DNA from: Agapanthus africanus
Taxonomy: Eukaryota > Streptophyta > Magnoliopsida > Asparagales > Amaryllidaceae
Direction: 5' to 3'
Assembly (NCBI GenBank): GCA_030015575.1
Contig: CM057344.1
Coordinates: 189,489,044 to 189,553,043, forward strand
Length of the DNA stretch: 64,000 bases
A program made the translations under genes and the position numbers. This document shows, piece after piece, positions 1 to 13,278 of the stretch. The notes below the pieces were generated by a model, which saw only the letters and a program-made list of their open reading frames with translations, was not told where the DNA came from and did no database searches. Numbering within the stretch: position 1 is the stretch's first letter; each line of letters starts with the position of its first letter.

Positions 1-860
1 CCTGGTATTCTTAGTAATGCCACTTCCATAGTCCAAATCATGACTTTAACCGTATATTTCCCTGCCATACCAATTCCCTTTATGTGTCTTTAGTCGTTAT
101 CTTCTGTACACCATTATTAGGCTAAATGGTTTTCTTCCTTCCCTACCGTTCGGCACCAGCCTATGGTTTGGAAGAAGACAATCCAGTAAGCATAATAGGT
201 GTACCCTCCTAATTCTAGGAGTACTCGCAACTTGAGAGAATGTGATGATAAAAGACAACTGAATAATAATACCTTATTCCTATTTCTCCTGAACCAGAAT
301 CCATCCTCAGAAAAATATCCTTCGAGTTCGTATATAACCATACAATGGATTTATCCAATGGAATTGGATGTTCGTAGTGATACGGGTTGTTCTGGAGAAA
401 TGAAAGGTGAAGTAGGAGTGGCCATGAAATACGTGGTTTGGTCGTGAATGTTAATAGTCGCAATTTACTTTGCCCTCTTTCTAATTCCTTTATTTGTCTT
501 TACATATTACCTTCTGCACACCCTACTTATGCTAATTGGTTTTCTTCATTCCCTACCTTTCGGCACCTGCCTGTGGTTTGGAAGAAGACTATCCAATAAG
601 CGTAATAGGTGCACCCTCCTAAACCAAGGAGTTCTCGCAACCTGAGAGAAGGTGATAATAGAAGACAACTGAATAAACCAATTCTATTCTCCTGTACCTG
701 GATCCATCCTCAAAGAAATATCCCTCCGAGTTCGTATATAACCATACGATGGATCTATCCAATGGAAGTGGGTGTCCGTAGTAAAACAGGGTATTCTGAG
801 AAATACAAAGGTAAAAGAAGGAGCGGCAATGACTTATGCAACTAGGACAATCCAAAAGCC
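1..860 (-). repeat. 410-bp tandem repeat, two units, in Cop1
   Basis: Two diverged units are offset by 410 bp; the marker ggtttggaagaagac occurs near 166 and again near 576. The array lies just beyond the leader, where gag begins in the coding relatives. The same two-unit array with the same period occurs in Cop2 at 6295-7160. Short frames inside are not conserved between units, so I read it as non-coding. Confidence 0.8.
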
Positions 861-1638
861 AGTATATTAAGAAGGTTTGGTCAACTTGGTCACTGAGTTA
901 TAGTCTAGGGTCGGTCAAAAGTCGCTGCCAAAGAGAGAGAAAAGAAACACTCTGCGTGCACTCTAACCTAGATCAGAATGGTTATCATTTTATCTAATTA
1001 GGAAACCTCCCACTATAATCTCAAATTCTCCTCCAAACCTGAAAGAAGAATTAATCGGGATTACCCGAAGAGTAAACCAACTCATCAGTGGGAATCGGGA
1101 TCCAACTATCATCGCATGATAACTTGATGGAAGCCACTCAAGTTAACACACTCCAGAAGGTATGCGCAAATCTGTCAAGTTTCCTGTATGTTTGAAACTC
1201 CCGATATAATTTTTATCCCATGCACTTATGACCTTGACGTAGGCCAACAAATCATAAGCCACATGTCAAGTTCTACCCGTCGTTGTCCTGATTAATTTAG
1301 ATCATCATACATGCCCTTGACGTAGGCCAACAAGGCTGTATGTCTGTCCTAAACTAATGCATCTATCTATGCAACAAATGAATACCCAGCAGCTACCAAA
1401 CACTACGCCTTGACGTAGGCCAACAAATATAGCTTGAATACTACTGACCATCCATAAGAAACGACGGAGGATTACGGCTGGTTTTTGGCGAAAAACCTTT
1501 AACGTAATGAACTTGATCTCGTTGAAGGAATCTGATAGAATTTTATAAAAAATATAGTAGCGAAAACCTTTTGCTAAAGAAGCCACTCCCGGTGAAGGGA
1601 TCTCGGCTCTTTCCTCGTAGAATGAGGTGCAGGATATT
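861..1638 (-). other. Cop1 leader, gag-proximal half
   Basis: Untranslated leader that aligns with Cop2 7161-7930 and, reversed, with the leader ahead of the Cop4 frame. It contains three copies of cttgacgtaggccaac, which form stem-loops in the sense RNA. It stops at 1638 where Cop2 is inserted; positions 1634-1638 (atatt) are the left TSD and recur at 11685-11689. Confidence 0.75.
1234..1423 (-). promoter_or_regulatory. Triple leader stem-loops of Cop1
   Basis: Three copies at 1234-1247, 1317-1330 and 1410-1423 read UUGGC-CUAC-GUCAA in the sense RNA: a five-pair stem with one G-U wobble and a 4-nt loop, spaced 83 and 93 nt. The three copies are identical to each other but differ in the middle from those of other elements. 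Function unknown. Confidence 0.5.
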
Positions 1639-3791
1639 TGTAAGTGCACGGCGGCGCCCCGGCCGTCAATCCGACGCCGGAAAGCGGAAGCGATGATTTA
1701 CTTTAATTTTCTGAACCGGCACCACCGCGAACTAAAACCCGGATCGTGCCATTAATCTAGTCCTAGCAATCAAGAGAAGGGTAGAGAGATATACCGAGTG
1801 ATCTATATCCTCCGGTCTTCTCATCGTCGTCCCGATCTCCCGCGGAATCTCCGGTCTCCATCACGTCGCCGGAAGGGCACCACATCGCCGACTTCTTTTA
1901 CGGGCTCCCGCCTCTGGACCGAGGCAACTCGGGCACGAAGTTGGCGAGTCGACGTGCCCAAGATTTACTGTAGAATATAGTATAGAAAACTGTCTCATTT
2001 TGGGGTATCGGAAGTTGCCTTTGGTGGAGGAAAAGAACTTAGACTTTTGGAGATGAAACTTGGGATTTTTATGAAGCCAAAAGACCAAAAATCCCACTTG
2101 CAAAATTTGTACAGCCCCACCCTCTTCTTTGGCCAGCCAACTCTAGAGGAGGAGAAGAGAGAGGAGTGTGTATTGATCAAAATATGAGAGTGTGCACATA
2201 ATGCAAGAGAGAGGTCAAAAATGATATCATGAAAAGAAAATGATCACCAAACCAAACCCACACTCCACAACCATCTCCCATCATCAAGTCAAAAAGTCAA
2301 GCAATCATGAATCATAATCATGAAGCAAGAAAGTCGAGGAAGTAAGAACCATCATGATACAAATATATGCAAATAACACCCTCCAAATTGCTTATTTGCA
2401 CAAATGCAAATAAGCCCTCTTCCACCAATCTCCGGCCAATGAAAGATACAAAGAAATATGGCCGAAACGGAAAGCAAACTGGCAACTCTAGAAAACTGGT
2501 CCCGTAATAAATTACAGGAAAACCCCGCTACTGTGTATACACACCCGCATTTGTATTCCGACCGAAATACAAATGCAATGAGACAAAATCTACACCATCA
2601 AATACTAGGATCCGGCTTAAGCCAAAGCCTGCTAGTATTAACCGTCCGATCTTGATCCGTGCAATGCCGCACGTATCTGATCGAACCCTGCCATATCTCC
2701 ATACGGCCTCTACAGCGTTTCGCCCGAAACTTAAGCAACTGGTCTGTGGGGGACTCTAAAGACTCGTCAATACTATGGTTGTGAATTTAACCACTAGCAC
2801 GTTAGAAATATTAGCCATACATGATGGGCTACCAGCTATTGACCAAAAGGGACGTCGATAAGTGAACTCATCCTGACACCCTACTGAGCCTGTCAGTGAC
2901 AATATCCGTACAGTCCGGTCCGTTCGTATATGAGCATCGTATGGCGGGCCTAGGGGGTTGGTAAAAGTCAGACCCCCAAAAGCGGTACAAATCTTGTCGG
3001 AGTGTAGCCCAGAACACCTTGAGATACTACTGGAATACCTACCAGTAAATCTCCTGCCTTGGCCAAGGACTTTCATGTACTGGCTCTCCTAGACACAGCG
3101 CGACCTCACCCCCATTACCGGGAGAGACAAACCCCTGAAGATCCGCTCACTGCCTCCATGTGGCTCGGGACTGTACCCAACTAAAACCTATTTGCACGTC
3201 TCCTTTGAGCGTGGTAGGGTAGTAATCAAAGTACAGTGGGAACTCACACGAGACAAATGATGATCCTCAGGTCGATGAACTAACCTGTACATATGTCACC
3301 AGGGAACTGCTATCTGACGTCAGGTATAAGACCAACTAGCATGTTCCCGGCGAGTCCTGTCCGGTGTACTCATAACCCAATGAGCACCTGTATACATCTT
3401 AGGTGAACCAACTGACACCAGTGGCTTGTGAGACCGGCCACCGCCCCTCGACGGGGTCTCGACTGTATACACTAGTCTACTCTGGAGTATCGATGCCCTG
3501 TCTCGAAACTCCCACGACTAGGGACCTTTTAAGGATGTGCTTATAGACTACCAGCTCACACGTATATGATCGCCCTCATACTGCTGGCAGTCAAGCAAGA
3601 ATCCTAGGGGCTCTATCAATGTGTAATAGCGACCTGTGAGGTCACCTAAAGCAGTACACGATGATAAAGATAAACCAGATAGCATAATATCATCTTGAGT
3701 AAGACCGTCCTACCGGGATAGGTCCTCCCTCAATCATTGCAATCACGTGCCTATGTTCCAATAATTGACTCTGAGGGCACTATCTCCAACA
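1639..3791 (-). repeat. 3' LTR of Cop2
   Basis: A 2153-bp LTR matching 9530-11684 along its length. It carries the family core, including a hairpin at 3021-3053 with arms gagat/atctc and tactgg/ccagta. The palindrome CCTTGGCCAAGG at 3057-3068 replaces the CCCTGGCCAGGG of the relatives, with both arms changed together. The copia polypurine tract abuts it at 3792. Confidence 0.92.
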
Positions 3792-6290
3792 ATCTCCTAC
3801 TTGCACTCAAGGCTAATTATTGCAATGTCGCATACTCACAGCCCGTGTGATACCGAACACCCAACTCCTCTACTTGTCAGTCTCACAAAGCTCGTTTGCG
3901 AAACTATTGCGTTCGTGGAATAGCCTCAGTGAGTGGATCCGCTTTGATGTTTCTTTCTATGTCTCTCTATATCTCAAGTTCGCGGAGAAACCTATCTCCC
4001 GAAATGAGCAATACCTGTCTTAGAATGTGTCTGGATGTCTGATGGGACCTAGCTCATAAATGAACTCCAAATCCAAACTTCTTAGACTGTATCGTCAACT
4101 GAACTTAATCAGTATCCTGCGCCATGCCTCCCTCAGTATCTTCCTGGATCACCCGTCCAAAATACTGCCCCTCGTCAGAAAGACAACTATAACTCTGACG
4201 GCCACCCTGTCGTCCAGGTCACCTTGGAAGGCTAGAATGATAACTGTCTCCCGAATGAGGCTGTCGTTATCATATCCTTAGAACATCCACTTATGTTCTA
4301 AAAATGTTTCCGACTGTTTCTCCAAGATTGGATCAATGTCAACTTATTGCATCTAGTGCAAAAACAACATCTGGTGTGGTACTTGACATCTCATGATTGA
4401 CTCAATTGCCTCAGCAAGTGCTCTGCCAATCATGCACATCCCTCTCCCCTTTAGTCTGTAAAACACCTTTAGAGAGGGTGACTCCATCACCTGCAGGTAC
4501 ACTACCGTGCCAGGAGTCATCCATTCTAAATACTCTTAGAATGCTGTCTAAGTACCCTTAATTGGGAAACCACCCAAATCTAGATCTAAAACCATAGATC
4601 TAGTAACCAGTATGTCTGATATAATGTCCAAGTCCCATGTGGAGAAACCACTGTGTGACGACCAAAGTATAACCGATCGTAGTATAGGAGTATCACTTCC
4701 TACTCTGTGTATGTCATCCAAATACCAGGACATCACACCCTACTACCTTCTTAACAGATCCATCCCCTATTCTGATGAAGTCAAACCTATGACTGTCGTG
4801 TCAGAAATAGATGATCTATCTCCGCTATATCTGCTTTAGTCTATAAATAGACATAAGCCACTTGTCCACCAATGCTTCCGCTGCTCCCACTGACTACGAC
4901 AACCCTCTGGCAGAGTCATATAGACGTACACTTCTAAAACTAGTTTAGAATGACGCTATACTCATCCTCCTGCCGGGTCACACAGCCTGGAACAACAGCA
5001 ATGGAAAGTCTGGGTAAACAAGAACCTCCCCGCTACCGTCCTTGAGGCTACCGGAGTACCTCTCGGGTGCCTGAGGTTACCCATCGTATCTGCGGAGTGG
5101 CCAATGGAATGTCAATACAGATTGAATCTTTAGGTTCCTATCAAATCTTCAGTAATCGTATGCGGTTCTGGAATCACTTCCAGTTCTACCATACTCCCAC
5201 TACTGTTTTCTGAAAAAATCCATTTTTGTTTAAACTGTGGCGAGTCTAGAACAATATCACTATTGATCTTCCAGATGGTAGAAAATCAACCCTCGTCATA
5301 GCCTGGGTCAACCCACAAACAGCCATTACAGAAACGCGCCTTGAGTTATCCACAGTCTGGTTTTAAGCATAAGCCGGACAACTCCCCATACCTTAACATC
5401 CTTAAGATACGAACTGTTCTATATCCAATACAGAAACAGAGGCACTGATTTAATTGAACCAGATTCAAATCATACAGCTGTCTCCAGTGCATGTCAAGTA
5501 AATGGAAGGAGGCCGATCAGCGTTACTCAACTTAGGAATGCTCCCAATTATGAGTAACCTGAAAGAGAAGCAAGTTCTCTTAATCATTACTATCACCTGA
5601 ATACCGTACACAAGTATCTACATCTTCGATCTCCTTGAAGAATCCCGATACTTGCAACACCTGATTCTCTACTTTATTCATATAACTATAACTTCTCAAA
5701 ACTCAGACCCTGTGTTTCAACGAAACACTTATCTAAGAACTAGAGAAGTCATAAGTAAGCCGAATATAGTACGAGGACCAACCCCTCTGTCCTAATGGAC
5801 ACTGGACAATATATAAAACTCTGTACAAGTCACTAGAGTCTAATAACTCAATCTCTGCGTATCGTAGGTTGAAAACTGTACTTATGGTTAAGAAGAATTA
5901 CACCGCTGTTTAATGCTCCTTAACTAACCATCAACTGATATAGGTAAATGTCATAGACATAATTTCAAAAAGTTATATCTCACTCTATAAAAATAGACGT
6001 ACAGATATATCAATTTGAAATTGGTGCATGACAGCGGATATTCAAAACCAAATATTTGCCGTCCGGCAAACAACCCAGGTGACTTCCTCAAATATCACCA
6101 ATTACAACGAATTTTGATATAATGAGGATGATCACCTAATTCACAATAACTTACTCCCACTCATCATCTGTAAAACCATACAGATGTGAGAATCATAACT
6201 GGTAAATACATACCCTGGAGTAAGGACTAATTGGGAAATCAGTTTTCTTTTAACAGTATACAGTGAAACTGAAACATTGAAATGTTTCGA
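3792..6290 (-). pseudogene. Decayed copia pol relic of Cop2
   Basis: Fossil coding region without any long frame. Near the left LTR the reversed sequence still resembles the RNase H and late reverse-transcriptase part of the other copia elements here; one example is the segment near 4440-4520, which aligns with the 'SLSKEM' region of Cop4. It is broken many times, so catalytic motifs are not listed. The part nearest 6290 is too diverged for me to assign a domain. Confidence 0.6.
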
Positions 6291-6294
6291 AGGG

Positions 6295-7160
6295 GTATCC
6301 GGGTATTCCTAGTAATGCCTCTTCCATTATCCAGATTCACAACTGTAACCGTATAAATCTCTGCCACCTCTCCTAATCCCTTCATATGTCTTTAGTCATT
6401 ACCATCTGTACACCCCTTTAGGCCAAATGGTTTTCTTCCTTCCCTACCGTTCGGCACCAGCCTATGGTTTGGAAGAAGACTATCCAATAAGCATAATGGG
6501 TGTACTGTCCTAATCCTAGGAACACTCGCAATGCGAGAGAAGGTGAAGATAAAAGACAACCGAATAAACCTTATTCCTATTTCTCCTGAACAAGAATCCA
6601 TCCCCGAACTGGAACAAGTTCCTTTCGAGTTCGTATATAACCATACGATGGAGTATCCAATAAACTGTGGATCTTCGTAGTGATACGGAGTGTCCTGGAG
6701 AAATACAAAGGTGATCTAGGATTGGCGAAGAAATACTTGGTTTGGTCGTGAATGGCAATCGCAATTTACTTTGCCCACTTACTAATCCCTTGTTATGTCT
6801 TTACTTAATACTTTCTGTACACCATCGTTAGGCTAATTGGTTTTCTTCATTCCCTACCGTTCGGCACCAGCCTATGGTTTGGAAGAAGACTATCCAATTT
6901 GCGTAATAGGTATACTATCTCCTAAACCAAGGAGTACTCGCAACCTGAGAGAAGGTAAAACGAAAAGACAACTGAACAGTCCTATTTGTTTTCTCCAGAA
7001 CTGGAAACCATCCTCGAATAAATTCCTTCGAGTTCGTATCTAACCATACGATGGTTTTGTCCAATGGAAGTGGACGTTCGTAGTAATACTGGGTGTCCTG
7101 GAGAAAAGGGTAAAAGTAGGAGTGGCAATGAGGTTTGCAACTCTGACAATCCAAAAGCCG
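6295..7160 (-). repeat. 410-bp tandem repeat, two units, in Cop2
   Basis: Two units offset by 410 bp: cctatggtttggaagaagac occurs at 6461-6480 and 6871-6890. It aligns with the array at 1-860 in Cop1, so it predates the split of the two copies and is a family trait. It sits between the leader and the pol relic, in the place of gag. No conserved frame was seen. Confidence 0.82.
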
Positions 7161-7534
7161 GTGTTTAAGAAGGTTCGGTCAACTTGGTCACTGAGTCATA
7201 GTCCAGGGTCGGTTCAATGGTCGCTGCCATAGAGAGAAAGAAAAGAAACACTCAGCGTGCACTCTAACCTAGATCAGAATGGTTACCAATTTATCTAATC
7301 TGGAAACCTCCCACTGTACCGTCAAATTCTCCTCCAAACCTGAAAGAAGAATTAGTCGGGATCAACCGAGGAGTAAACCAACTCATCATTGGGAATCGGG
7401 ATCCAACTATCATCACATGACAACGTGACGGAATCCGCTCACGTTATCACACTCCAGAAGGTATGCGCATATCTGGCAAATTTCAGTTTCTTTAGAAACT
7501 CCCGATGTGATTTTTGCCCCATGCTCTTATGACC

Positions 7535-7726
7535 TTGACTTTGGCCAACAAATCATAAGTCACATGTCAAGTTCTACCTGTCATTCTCCAGGTTAATTTG
7601 AACCCACCCGTACAAGCCCTTGACTTTGGCCAACAAGGATATACGACTCTCCCAAACCAACGCATCTATCTATGCTGCATATGAATAACCAATAGCTACC
7701 AAACACTATATCTTGACTTTGGCCAA
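7535..7726 (-). promoter_or_regulatory. Triple leader stem-loops of Cop2
   Basis: Copies at 7535-7548, 7620-7633 and 7713-7726 read UUGGC-CAAA-GUCAA in sense RNA, spaced 85 and 93 nt. The stem has five pairs including one G-U; the loop CAAA is the same in all three and differs from the CUAC loop of Cop1. Confidence 0.5.
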
Positions 7727-9267
7727 CAAACACAGCTTGAATAGTAATGACTATCCATATGAAACGACGGAGGGCTATGAATTGTTTCTGGCGAAAACCA
7801 TTAACGTAATGAATTTGATATCGTTGAAGGAACGGATAGCTTTTATAAAAATATAGTGACGAAAACCTTTGCTAAAGAGGCCACTCCCGGTGAAAGGATC
7901 TCGGCTCTTTCCCCGTAGAATGAGGTGCAGGATATTCCAACTGAATACCACGATGCAAAGCAAAAGTAATCGGCTATAGTGAAGTTATTTCCCTGACGCA
8001 AACTTTTGCCCAAGGGGTCACTCCCGGTGATGGGATCTCGGCCCTTGCCTCGTCGACTGAGGAGCAGGATATTCCAACTGAATACCACTGTGCAAAACAA
8101 AAGTGAACGTCTTTGCAAATAACAGCTTTTTGAAAAGTGTTCCAACAACATCAGATTAGGTTTGTTTAACTTGCATTGATCCGAATCAATGCAGTCCCAT
8201 CAATTGATCACACCAATAAAGAACGAAAATAATGACGTACGTATATGTCATCCGCATTCGCCACTGGGTCCCGTCATTACCCGTTAGGTTAGCTAACTAA
8301 CGACAGAGCGGGGACTGGACTAGAGCAGATGCAAAACATATACAACATCTACTAATAAATATATCAATATATAATATTTCGCTCAAGGCGTGATAAAATG
8401 CAACATCACAGAAATGTACAGCATCACAGAACAATACAGATATCTGGGATCCCCGGGTTTCACAGAGCCGCTACTGAAACCCGACGTTCCCCTGGTCGTG
8501 TGGATAGCCTGTGCAATGAAATCCTAGACCCCTACGGGCGCGGCAAGTTACCCGCCAAAACCTGAAGCGAGGCAGCCCCCTTCAGCAACATGAATGGACC
8601 ACCCAGCACTTCACGGAATCTGGTAACTTGGGCACCCCTCCTGGGTCAACCTGTACCCCCTACGAGTGCGGCGAATAGCCCGCCAATCCTAGAGTAAAGC
8701 CCCCTCCGTGTCAATGCCATGAGATGCGGGCCCGTTGCCCTCTAGAACCCGGCTATCCGTGCACCCCTCCGCGGGGCAATCCTAGTACAGAAAGTAAAAT
8801 ATACATACAACGGGTACATCGACCGCAACTTGGTCATGCCCCAAAATAATAATACAAACAGGCAGTGACGGCAGTCCATATGTCGGACGCTCGCCCCGCA
8901 ATATCAAATGTACATAATACAACAAAACTGTACTAGCATTGCATCCAGGCTATCCCCCACGACCAATCCGCAACATCACAGGACAATCACAGAACATCAA
9001 CGTGAATGTCACGTTCGCAAATCCGTCTAACCGGGCTATAGCAGTTAGACAGGATTTACCGATCGAGTGACATTCACGGTTGCAGATATAATGTAAATAC
9101 TGTGAACTAATGTGTTTAAAATTCTCGATCGATCAAATTTTACCAAGTGGGCCCCAAGCACTACTGTAGCACTCAAAGAAATCTGGGCCCAAAAAATAAT
9201 ATTCCAAGAACCCTATTTTCAAACCATGAGCTCTCTGTAAAACTTTGATTCATTGAACAGTACATAT

Positions 9268-9317
9268 TGCGGCGGAACCGCGGCCCAAGCATGGGTTTGG
9301 CAGCGGTTCCGCGGAGG
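9268..9317 (-). repeat. GC-rich inverted repeat in Cop2 leader
   Basis: The left arm contains ggcggaaccgcggcc and the right arm agcggttccgcggag. It starts about 210 nt past the primer site in the sense direction. Equivalent repeats lie in every copia leader here and in Gyp1. Confidence 0.7.
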
Positions 9318-9515
9318 TATAGTGGGTTCGTGCAACCAAATTTTTACAGAGTGCATATACTCCCCTGCACATCATTCTGCAACTACCTGAAAAAATTTTG
9401 GAGCCAAAAACAATTCGACAGAAACTGATGCTATTGAAAACGCGGATTTTGGAATTTTTTTTGTTCGATCGAAAATGTAAACACATTAGACAAAGCTAGA
9501 CTAGGTTAATGGCGA

Positions 9516-9528
9516 GGCTCTGATACCA
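9516..9528 (-). other. Primer-binding site of Cop2
   Basis: Reads tggtatcagagcc on the minus strand, one base past the LTR end. This is the usual plant copia site, complementary to the 3' end of initiator-Met tRNA. Confidence 0.92.
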
Positions 9529-9529
9529 C

Positions 9530-11684
9530 TGTAAGTGCACGGAGGCGCCCCGGCCGTCAATCCGACGCCGGAAAGCGGAAGCGATGATTTACTTTAATTT
9601 TCTGAACCGACACCACCGCGCACTAAAACCCGGATCGTGCCATTAATCTAGTCCTAGCAATCAAGAGAAGGGTAGAGAGATATACCAAGTGATCAGTGTC
9701 CTCCGGTCTTCTCGTCGTCGTCCCGATCTCCCGCGGAATATCCGGTCTCCATCACGTCGCCGGAAGCGCACCACATCGCCGGCTTCTTTTACGGGCTCCC
9801 GCCTCTGGACCGAGGCAACTCGGGCACGAAGTTGGCTAGTCGACGTGCCCAAGATTTACTGTAGAATATAGTGTAGAAAACTATGTCTCATTTTGGGGTA
9901 TCGGAAGTTGCCTTTGGTGGAGGAAAAGAACTTAGACTTTTGGAGATGAAACTTGGGATTTTTGTGAAGCCAAAAGACCAAAAATCCCACTTGCAAAATT
10001 TGGACAGCCCCACCCTCTTCTTTGGCCGGCCAACTCTAGAGGAGTAGAAGAGAGAGGAGTGTGTATTGATCAAAATATGAGAGTGTGCACAAAATGCAAG
10101 AGAGAGGTCAAAAATGATATCATGAAAAGAAAATGATCGCCAAACCAAACCCACACTCCACAACCATCTCCCATCATCAAGTCAAAAAGTCAAGCAATCA
10201 TGAAGCATAATCATGAAGCAAGAAAGTCAAGGAAGTAAGAACCATCATGATACAAATATATGCAAATAACACCCTCCAAATTGCTTATTTGCACAAATGC
10301 AAATAAGCCCTCCTCCACTAATCTCCGGCCGATGAAAGATACAAAGAAATATGGCCGAAACGGAAAGCAAACTGGCAACTCCTGAAAACTGGTCCCGTAA
10401 TAAATTACAGGAAAACCCCGCTACTGTGTATACACACCCGCATTTGTATTCCGACCGAAATACAAATGCAATGAGACAAAATCTACACTGTCAAATACTA
10501 GGATCCGGCTTAAGCCAAAGCCTGCTAGTATTAACCGTCCGATCCTGATCCGTGCAATGCCGTACGTATCTGATCGAACCCTGCCATATCTCCATACGGC
10601 CTCTACAGCGTTTCGCCCGAAACTTGAGCAACTGGTCTATGGGGGACTCTAAAGACTCGTTAATACTATGGCTGTGGATTTAACCACTAGCACGTCAGAG
10701 GTATTAGCCATACATGACGGGCTATCAGCTATTGACCAAAAGGGACGTCGATAAGCGAACTCATCCTGACACACTATTGAGCCTGTCAGTGACAATATCC
10801 GTACAGTCCGGTCCGTTCGTATATGAGCATCGCATGGCGGGCCTAGGGAGTTGGTAAAAGTCAGACCCCTAAAAGCGGTACAAATCGTGTCGGAGTGTAG
10901 CACAGAACACCCTGAGATACTACTGGAATACCAACCAGTAAATCTCCTGCCTTGGCCAAGGACTTTCATGTACTGGCTCTCCTAGACACAGCGCGACCTC
11001 CCCCCCAATACCGGGAGAGACGAACCCCTGAAGATCCGCTCACTGCCTCCATATGGCTCGGGACTGTACCCAACTAAAACCTGTTTGCACGTCTCCTTTG
11101 AGCGTGGTAGGGTAGTAATCAAAGTACAGTGGGAACTCACACGAGACAAATGACGATCCTCAGGTCGATGAACTAACCTGTACACATGTCACAAGGGAAC
11201 TGCTATCTGACGTCAGGTATAAGACCAACTAGCATGTTCCCGGCGAGTCCTGTCCGGTGTACTCATAACCCAATGAGCACCTGTATACATATTAGGTGAA
11301 CCAACTGACACCAGTGGCTTGTGAGACCGGCCACTGCCCCTCGACGGGGTCTCGACTGTATACACTAGTCTACTCTGGAGTATCGATGCCCTGTCTCGAA
11401 ACTCCCACGACTAGGGACCTTTTAAGGATGTGCTTATAGACTACCAGCTCCCACGTATATGATCGCCCTCATACTACTAGCAGTCAAGCAAGAATCCTAG
11501 GGGCTCTATCAACGTGTAATAGCGACCTGTGAGGTCACCTAAAGCCGTACACGATGATAAAGATAAACCAGATAGCATACTATCATCTTGAGTAAGACTG
11601 TCCTACCGGGATAGGTCCTCCCTCAATCATTGCAATCACGTGCATGTGATCCAATAATTGACTCTGAGGGCACTATCTCCAACA
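9530..11684 (-). repeat. 5' LTR of Cop2
   Basis: A 2155-bp LTR, partner of 1639-3791. The hairpin is at 10914-10946 and the palindrome CCTTGGCCAAGG at 10950-10961. The right end ...ccaaca is followed by the TSD atatt and then by Cop1 leader sequence. Confidence 0.92.
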
Positions 11685-13017
11685 ATATTCCAACTGAATA
11701 CCGCGATGCAAAGTAACTTGTAATCGATTATATAGAAGTTATTACCCTGATGCAAACTTCTGCCCAAAGGGTCACTCCCGGTGAAGGGATCTCGGCCCTT
11801 GCCTCGTCGAATGAGGTGCAGGATATTCTAACTGAATATCACTATGCAAAACAAAGGAAATGTCTTTGTAATAACTTCTTCTTTTAAAATTTGTTCCGAC
11901 AACATCAAATATAGGTTTGTTTTATCCTTGCATTAATAAGAATCAATGCAGTCCAATCAATCAATCACACCAGAAAAGAACGAAAATAAAATGTACGTAT
12001 ATGCCATCCGCATTCGCCACTGGGTCCCGTCATCACCCGTTAGGTTACTTAACTAACGACAGAGCGGGGGCTGGACTAGCGCGGGTGTAAAACATATACA
12101 ACATCTAATAGTATATAGACTAATATACAATAATCGCTCCAGGCGTGATAATATGCAACATTACAGAAAAGTAATAAGCATCACAGAATAATACAGATAA
12201 TCTGGGATCCCCGGGTTTCACAGAGCCGCTGCTGAAACCCGACGTTCCCCTGGTCATGTGGATAGCCTGTGCAATGAAACCTAGACCCCTACGGGTGCGG
12301 CAAGTTACCCGCCAAAACCTGAAGCGAGGTGGTCCCCACAACATAGTGAATGAAACACCCGACACTTCACGGAATCCGGTAAATTGAGCACCCCTCCTTG
12401 GGTCAACCTGTACCCCCTACAAGTGCGGCGAATAGTCTGCCAATTTTAGAGTGAGATCCCTTTGCCTCTCAAAACCATGAGATACGGACCCATTGCCTCC
12501 ATAACCCGGCTATCCGTGCACTCCTTCGTAGGATAAACCTAGTACAGAAATTAAAAATATACAACGGGTACATCGACCTCAACCCGGTCGTTCCCCAAAA
12601 GAATATTATACACAAAGGCAGTGACGGCAGTCCACATGTTGGACGCTCGCCCCGCAATATCAAATGTACAAATAAATCCAAACAGCACTATCATTGCACC
12701 CTGCTATCCACCACGACAAATCCACAACATCACAGCACAACACAGAACATCAACGCGAATGTCACGTTCGCAAACCCGTCTAAAAGAACTATAGCAATCA
12801 GACGCGGTTTACCGATCAAATGACATTCCCGGTCGGAGATATAAATTAAGTACTGTAAAACTAATACGTTTAAAATTTCGATCGACAAAATTTCCCGAAG
12901 TGGGCCCCACAAACATCTGCTGTACAGTAACCAAAACTGGGCCCAAAAGAAATATACCAAAAACCACATTTTCCTATATAGAAGCCACTGTACAATTTTG
13001 GTTCACTGTTCCCACTA

Positions 13018-13072
13018 AACCGCCGCGGATGCGCGGTCAAACCCTAGGTTTGACTGTGGATCCGCGGTGGTT
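13018..13072 (-). repeat. 26-bp GC-rich inverted repeat in Cop1 leader
   Basis: Arms 13018-13043 and 13047-13072 match at 22 of 26 positions around a 3-base loop. The core is ccgcggat/atccgcgg. It lies about 210-260 nt past the primer site in the sense direction. Confidence 0.75.
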
Positions 13073-13265
13073 AAGTGGGATCACGTGACCAAATTTGTAC
13101 GGTATTCTTAGAAAAGCCTGCTTGTGTTTCTGTGACATGCAAAATGAATTTTAGAACAGTTTAAAAATCAACAGAAACTGTGGGTACAGAAAAATGTAGT
13201 TTTGGAAATTCTGTTCGATCGATCTTTTAAGCGCGTTAGCAAAAGTTAGTATAGCTTAATTGTGA

Positions 13266-13278
13266 GGCTCTGATACCA
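13266..13278 (-). other. Primer-binding site of Cop1
   Basis: Reads tggtatcagagcc on the minus strand, next to the LTR that starts at 13280. Confidence 0.92.

Larger units (their letters stand above)
7161..9529 (-). other. Leader of Cop2
   Basis: About 2.4 kb of untranslated leader between primer site and repeat array. In + coordinates it holds the three stem-loops (7535-7726), a 137-bp direct repeat (units near 7882 and 8019, each with ctcccggtga and gcaggatattcc), the conserved block 8246-8340 (with cgttag/ctaacg arms) and the GC-rich inverted repeat 9268-9317. No coding is recognised. Confidence 0.75.
1639..11684 (-). mobile_element. Cop2: Ty1/copia-type LTR retrotransposon nested in Cop1
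   Basis: A 10.0-kb minus-strand element with LTRs at 1639-3791 and 9530-11684, both with TG...CA ends, flanked by the TSD atatt (1634-1638 and 11685-11689). It has a primer site next to the right LTR and a purine tract next to the left one. Its LTRs differ by roughly 2-3 per cent in sampled stretches, suggesting around a million years at a usual plant rate. The pol part is a heavily decayed fossil and gag is not recognisable. It belongs to the same family as its host Cop1, with which it shares LTR, leader and the 410-bp array. Confidence 0.92.
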
